Source: an uncultured Clostridia bacterium (GTDB taxonomy: Bacteria > Bacillota > Clostridia > Oscillospirales > Ruminococcaceae). Taken from it: DNA of 9,301 nucleotides. Below the pieces are notes generated by a model. That model made no database searches and was not told the origin of the DNA. It saw only the letters and a list, made by a program, of their open reading frames with translations. Both the position numbers and the translations under genes were made by a program. Location: NCBI GenBank assembly GCA_937871145.1, contig CALMXN010000090.1, positions 1-9,301 on the forward strand, in the 5' to 3' direction. Positions 6,764 through 9,301 of this stretch are shown here, piece by piece (the stretch's first letter is position 1; each line of letters opens with the position of its first letter).

Positions 6764-7507
6764 TTAAATTTTTTGGAATTTATTTATTGTCCACACATTT
6801 ATATTAACAACCCTTACACCTGTTCCGCAGTATTCGCAGAACTTTGAGCCCAGATTTTTAATCGGTGCTCCACAGTTAGGGCAGTTAGTACCTAAAGACG
6901 TAGCTACTTCAGATGTAAGCTTATCTACATCCTGGATATACATTATATCGGTGTTGTATTTTGTCTGCTCACGAAGTTCTTTTGAACCTGCGATTACCTT
7001 ACCGTTCTGTTCTATGTAATGAAGATATCCCACAGCGCTCTGCAATGTAATAACACAGGTACCAGAGCTTTTTGTATACTTTGTAATTTCCGTCTGATAT
7101 AATGTAATGCTGTCAAAAACTTCTTTCTTACCCTGTGATTTATTGCTTTCAATAGTAAGCTCAACCGATTTGTGAAGGTCATCAGAAGCATCTGTGAGCA
7201 AATCTGCATCTTCACTTGTTATTGCAACAAAAGCAGATTTGAGCATATTTTCAACCTTTGCCTTGAATTCCTCATAGTTAAATTCCGGAAAGTCCCTCTG
7301 TATCTGTGGGAGAAAAATTCTTGTCATTGAAGAAACCGACTTTGGTGTGATTGAGGCTTCTTCCTGCTGATTTCTGATGCCTTGAGTTAATGTGTCTGTC
7401 CCGAAAACTGATCTTGAAAAATCTCTCATTTTAGATTTAATTGCTGCAACGCCTATTGCGCCACCGCCAATTAATACTGCTACTATTATTAGTGGTATCC
7501 AGTTCAA
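6764..7507 (-). CDS. Membrane-anchored Tim44-like protein with C-terminal zinc ribbon
   Basis: 247 aa. One N-terminal helix (3-23, hydrophobic with a GGG turn) should anchor it. Residues about 58-195 resemble the Tim44/Tim44-like (NTF2-fold) domain: FPEFNYEEFKAKVENML followed by a predicted alpha+beta segment ending near YIQDVDKL. A zinc ribbon C209/C212/C224/C227 follows, then a short tail. Proteins of this make-up occur in Firmicutes; their role is not known to me, and the Tim44 call is a resemblance, not a proof. The only usable start in frame is a TTG at 7507; no in-frame ATG lies between it and the promoter, and the ribosome site (GGCGG) is weak. A 10-codon ORF overlaps this start. It is the first gene of the four-gene minus-strand unit and sits 15 bases before the SPFH gene. 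Confidence 0.75.
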   Translation of the reverse strand: MNWIPLIIVAVLIGGGAIGVAAIKSKMRDFSRSVFGTDTLTQGIRNQQEEASITPKSVSSMTRIFLPQIQRDFPEFNYEEFKAKVENMLKSAFVAITSEDADLLTDASDDLHKSVELTIESNKSQGKKEVFDSITLYQTEITKYTKSSGTCVITLQSAVGYLHYIEQNGKVIAGSKELREQTKYNTDIMYIQDVDKLTSEVATSLGTNCPNCGAPIKNLGSKFCEYCGTGVRVVNINVWTINKFQKI

Positions 7508-7552
7508 GAAATTACACCGCCAATCATAAATCCCATTGTTTCTTTTAAAAAC

Positions 7553-7582
7553 ATTATATTACAATTTGCCTTATAAAGTCAA
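7553..7582 (-). promoter_or_regulatory. Promoter of the Tim44-SPFH-zinc-ribbon-TPM unit
   Basis: Minus strand: -35 TTGACT (7577-7582), an 18-base spacer and a perfect -10 TATAAT (7553-7558). Transcription would start near 7546, giving a leader of about 40 bases to the TTG start. It looks like a housekeeping-type promoter; no ECF-type signature such as a sigma-W box was noticed. Confidence 0.75.
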
Positions 7583-7619
7583 GTTATTATCACTTTTATG
7601 CAGAATTTTTAACAAATAT

Positions 7620-7648
7620 TTGACAGATTAATTGTTGTGTTATATTCT
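7620..7648 (+). promoter_or_regulatory. Promoter of the CAT-like gene
   Basis: A perfect -35 TTGACA (7620-7625). The -10 is either TATTCT (7643-7648, spacer 17) or TATATT (7641-7646, spacer 15, preceded by TGT as an extended -10). It is divergent from the cluster promoter, with 37 bases between the two -35 boxes, so one regulator bound between them could affect both. No convincing operator palindrome was seen there. Confidence 0.65.
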
Positions 7649-7726
7649 ATATTTATTATCATTAATTTTTCTTATTCGTTATTTGTTATTTTTAAATTCA
7701 ATACATCTTATATGGAGGATAAACTT

Positions 7727-8377
7727 ATGGACTACAAAGAAATTAATATGAGCGATTATTACAGAAAAGACGTTTTCCGTCATTTCACTGAAGACTGCAA
7801 ATGTTCAACCTCAATAACAAGCAGAATTGATGTAACCGAGCTTGTAAAGCATTCAAAGGAGCAAAACACAAAGTTTTATATAAACTTCCTTTACATACTT
7901 TCAAAGGTTCTTAATTCAAGGGAGGATTACCGCTTGTTTTATATGTGGCAGGAAAATAAGCTAGTGGCTTTTGACAAGATAAACCCTGCGCATTATATAT
8001 TCCATGAGGATACTGAAACCTGCACACCTGTTTATACTGAATACCTTGAAAATTATGAAATGTTCTATAAAAACTGTAGTGAGGATATTGAAAAAGCCAA
8101 GCAGACGCGTGAATATCAGCTTGACTTACAGAATCATCCGAACTATTTTGACGCTTCGTATATCTCATGGATATCATATGATTCACTTAATATTGAACTA
8201 CCTGACGGATATTTATACTTCCCACCTGTTATCAACTGGGGAAGATATAAAGAAGATAGCGGAAAGCTTCTTATGCCGGTAACAGTAAGACTCAATCATG
8301 CTGCGGCTGACGGATATTTAGTTGCAAAGGTATTTCTATTACTTGAAAAAGAAATCAAGGCTTTTATAAACAAGTAG
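7727..8377 (+). CDS. Chloramphenicol acetyltransferase-like O-acetyltransferase (CatA superfamily)
   Basis: 216 aa, the usual size of trimeric CATs. It starts YKEINMSDYYRKDVFRHF, like the common CAT opening. IDVTEL, KFYINFLYILSKVLNS and ISWISYDSLN (146-155, matching the CAT PWTSF region with Ser150 where CAT has Ser148) follow in order. The active-site motif is NHAAADG (190-196): the catalytic His191 and structural Asp195 are kept, but the usual HHxxxDG first His is Asn. This variant is common in CatA-like clostridial proteins whose substrate is unproven. It may acetylate chloramphenicol or some other hydroxyl compound with acetyl-CoA; resistance should not be assumed. GGAGGA lies 7 bases before the chosen ATG; an earlier in-frame ATG at 7637 falls within the promoter and was rejected. 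The gene has its own promoter and terminator. Confidence 0.85.
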   Translation: MDYKEINMSDYYRKDVFRHFTEDCKCSTSITSRIDVTELVKHSKEQNTKFYINFLYILSKVLNSREDYRLFYMWQENKLVAFDKINPAHYIFHEDTETCTPVYTEYLENYEMFYKNCSEDIEKAKQTREYQLDLQNHPNYFDASYISWISYDSLNIELPDGYLYFPPVINWGRYKEDSGKLLMPVTVRLNHAAADGYLVAKVFLLLEKEIKAFINK

Positions 8378-8380
8378 AAA

Positions 8381-8417
8381 AAAGAGTATCATCAAAAAGT
8401 GATGATACTCTCTTTTT
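8381..8417. terminator. Bidirectional terminator between the CAT-like and AEC genes
   Basis: A perfect 10-bp stem (8384-8393 with 8401-8410) and a 7-base loop, followed by TCTTTTT on the plus strand and TTTTTT on the minus strand. It begins 4 bases after the CAT-like stop and touches the AEC stop codon (8416-8418), an economical shared terminator of two converging genes. Confidence 0.9.
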
Positions 8418-9301
8418 ATGCCATACTGAAAGCAGCAATTCCTATAAATATTATTATCGTCATTAATGTACAGACCGACAAGGATGTCGATATGTATTCG
8501 GCGTGGCCGTCAACATCCGCAAAAAGAGGAATAATAAACGGCGCAGGCAATGAAAACATAAGCACCATTGCTATCTGAAGTTCCTTATCAAAAGGTGTGA
8601 ATGCAAATATTATTAGGCTTGCTAATGTACAGAGAACAGCCATAACAGTAAATCTGAACAGTACTGTTAACAGAACCGGCTTGATAAGTTCCTTTTTAAC
8701 AGAAAACTCATAGCCGACTATTATAAGGATAATTCCTGCAGTTGGGGCGCAGATAAAACTGATAAGCTGGGTGATTACTCCACTGACAGCAGTATGAGCA
8801 AGTGCATTGTGAACACCAAGAAGCCCGAGTGCGACACCGAGCAACATTCCCATACAAGGGGCCGACCTTGCCATATTCATTACTATGCTTTTTGGGGTAG
8901 CCTTCTGACCGTTAGCAACATTAAGAGCAATAAGAAAAACTGTATAAGCAGAAATCGTCTGCCCAATGTCAACTATTGCAAAGGTTTTCAATGCTGAGGC
9001 CCCTGCGATAAGCCCGAACAAAGAATAGCCGAGCATTCCCGCCTCAAAGCTTGACATTAAAAACGGGAAGAACTTACCATAAGGTTTAACGAATCTTCGA
9101 AGCAGGAAGCCTGCTCCGAGTGCAATTCCACAGCTTATAAATACAACAACAAAAACAATTAGCATTCTCATATTATATTCAGCAGTATAAAAAGCATTGA
9201 AGAGAACAACAGGAAGAGTTATCTTACCGATAATATTCTTCAGCGCATTAAGTCCTTCTGTACCGAAAAGCTGTTTTCGATTGCACATATAACCGATACC
9301 A
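8416..9301 (-). CDS. AEC-family (auxin efflux carrier-like) transporter, N-terminus cut off by the window
   Basis: Inner-membrane secondary transporter family; bacterial members are thought to export or take up organic acids such as malonate or malate, but the substrate here is unknown. The visible protein is nearly all hydrophobic, with about nine recognisable membrane segments. Family features include the early block LKNIIGKITLPVVLFNAF, where the conserved Pro kinks the helix, and a late LFSLPAPFIIPLFADVDGHAEY block. An ATG at 9288 exists, but the frame stays open to the right edge and encodes GIGY just before it, as in the GxxGy(l/m) start of the first helix in this family, so the true start lies beyond 9301 and only about 15-20 residues are missing. 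The gene converges on the shared terminator. Confidence 0.85.
   Translation of the reverse strand, partial: GIGYMCNRKQLFGTEGLNALKNIIGKITLPVVLFNAFYTAEYNMRMLIVFVVVFISCGIALGAGFLLRRFVKPYGKFFPFLMSSFEAGMLGYSLFGLIAGASALKTFAIVDIGQTISAYTVFLIALNVANGQKATPKSIVMNMARSAPCMGMLLGVALGLLGVHNALAHTAVSGVITQLISFICAPTAGIILIIVGYEFSVKKELIKPVLLTVLFRFTVMAVLCTLASLIIFAFTPFDKELQIAMVLMFSLPAPFIIPLFADVDGHAEYISTSLSVCTLMTIIIFIGIAAFSMA

Noticed and set aside
7637..7726. Upstream start for the CAT-like protein
   Set aside because: That ATG lies within the promoter and upstream of the expected transcription start; the ATG at 7727 has a strong GGAGGA site and matches the CAT N-terminus.
8794..8997. 67-codon plus-strand frame opposite the AEC gene
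   Set aside because: Antisense shadow of a clearly membrane-protein-coding frame, without a ribosome site.

Overview
The window looks like chromosomal DNA of a low-G+C Firmicute, most likely a gut-type clostridium (Ruminococcus/Eubacterium-like). This is inferred from AT-rich DNA with strong sigma-A-type promoters and AGGAGG-like ribosome sites, a class A RNase P RNA of clostridial flavour, a YceG/MltG lipoprotein, and a gene set resembling the Bacillus ydjGHI operon. I see no mobile element, CRISPR array, tRNA or phage gene.

Left part (1-3490). The first 60 bases hold the probable promoter and ribosome site of a minus-strand gene that starts just outside the window. Next comes rnpB (RNase P RNA, minus strand, 171-517) with a clear promoter and its own terminator. 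Divergent from it is a plus-strand pair: an MltG-type lytic transglycosylase made as a lipoprotein, then an MTA/SAH nucleosidase. A separate promoter drives a branched-chain aminotransferase, which ends at a bidirectional terminator.

Central part (3501-7507, minus strand). Four genes read leftwards from one good promoter: a membrane-anchored Tim44-like zinc-ribbon protein, an SPFH protein with three C-terminal zinc ribbons, a double zinc-ribbon tail-anchored protein, and a TPM-domain membrane protein with a Gly/Ser-rich tail. The last three match the layout of B. subtilis ydjI, ydjG and ydjH, the partners of the phage-shock protein PspA (YdjF). No pspA is seen here and the Tim44-like gene takes the promoter-proximal slot. 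The likely job is membrane-stress sensing or membrane-domain organisation, and this is the most interesting region.

Right part (7553-9301). Divergent from the cluster is a chloramphenicol-acetyltransferase-like gene, ending in a second bidirectional terminator. It converges with an AEC-family (auxin efflux carrier) transporter gene on the minus strand, which runs off the right edge of the window without its N-terminus.
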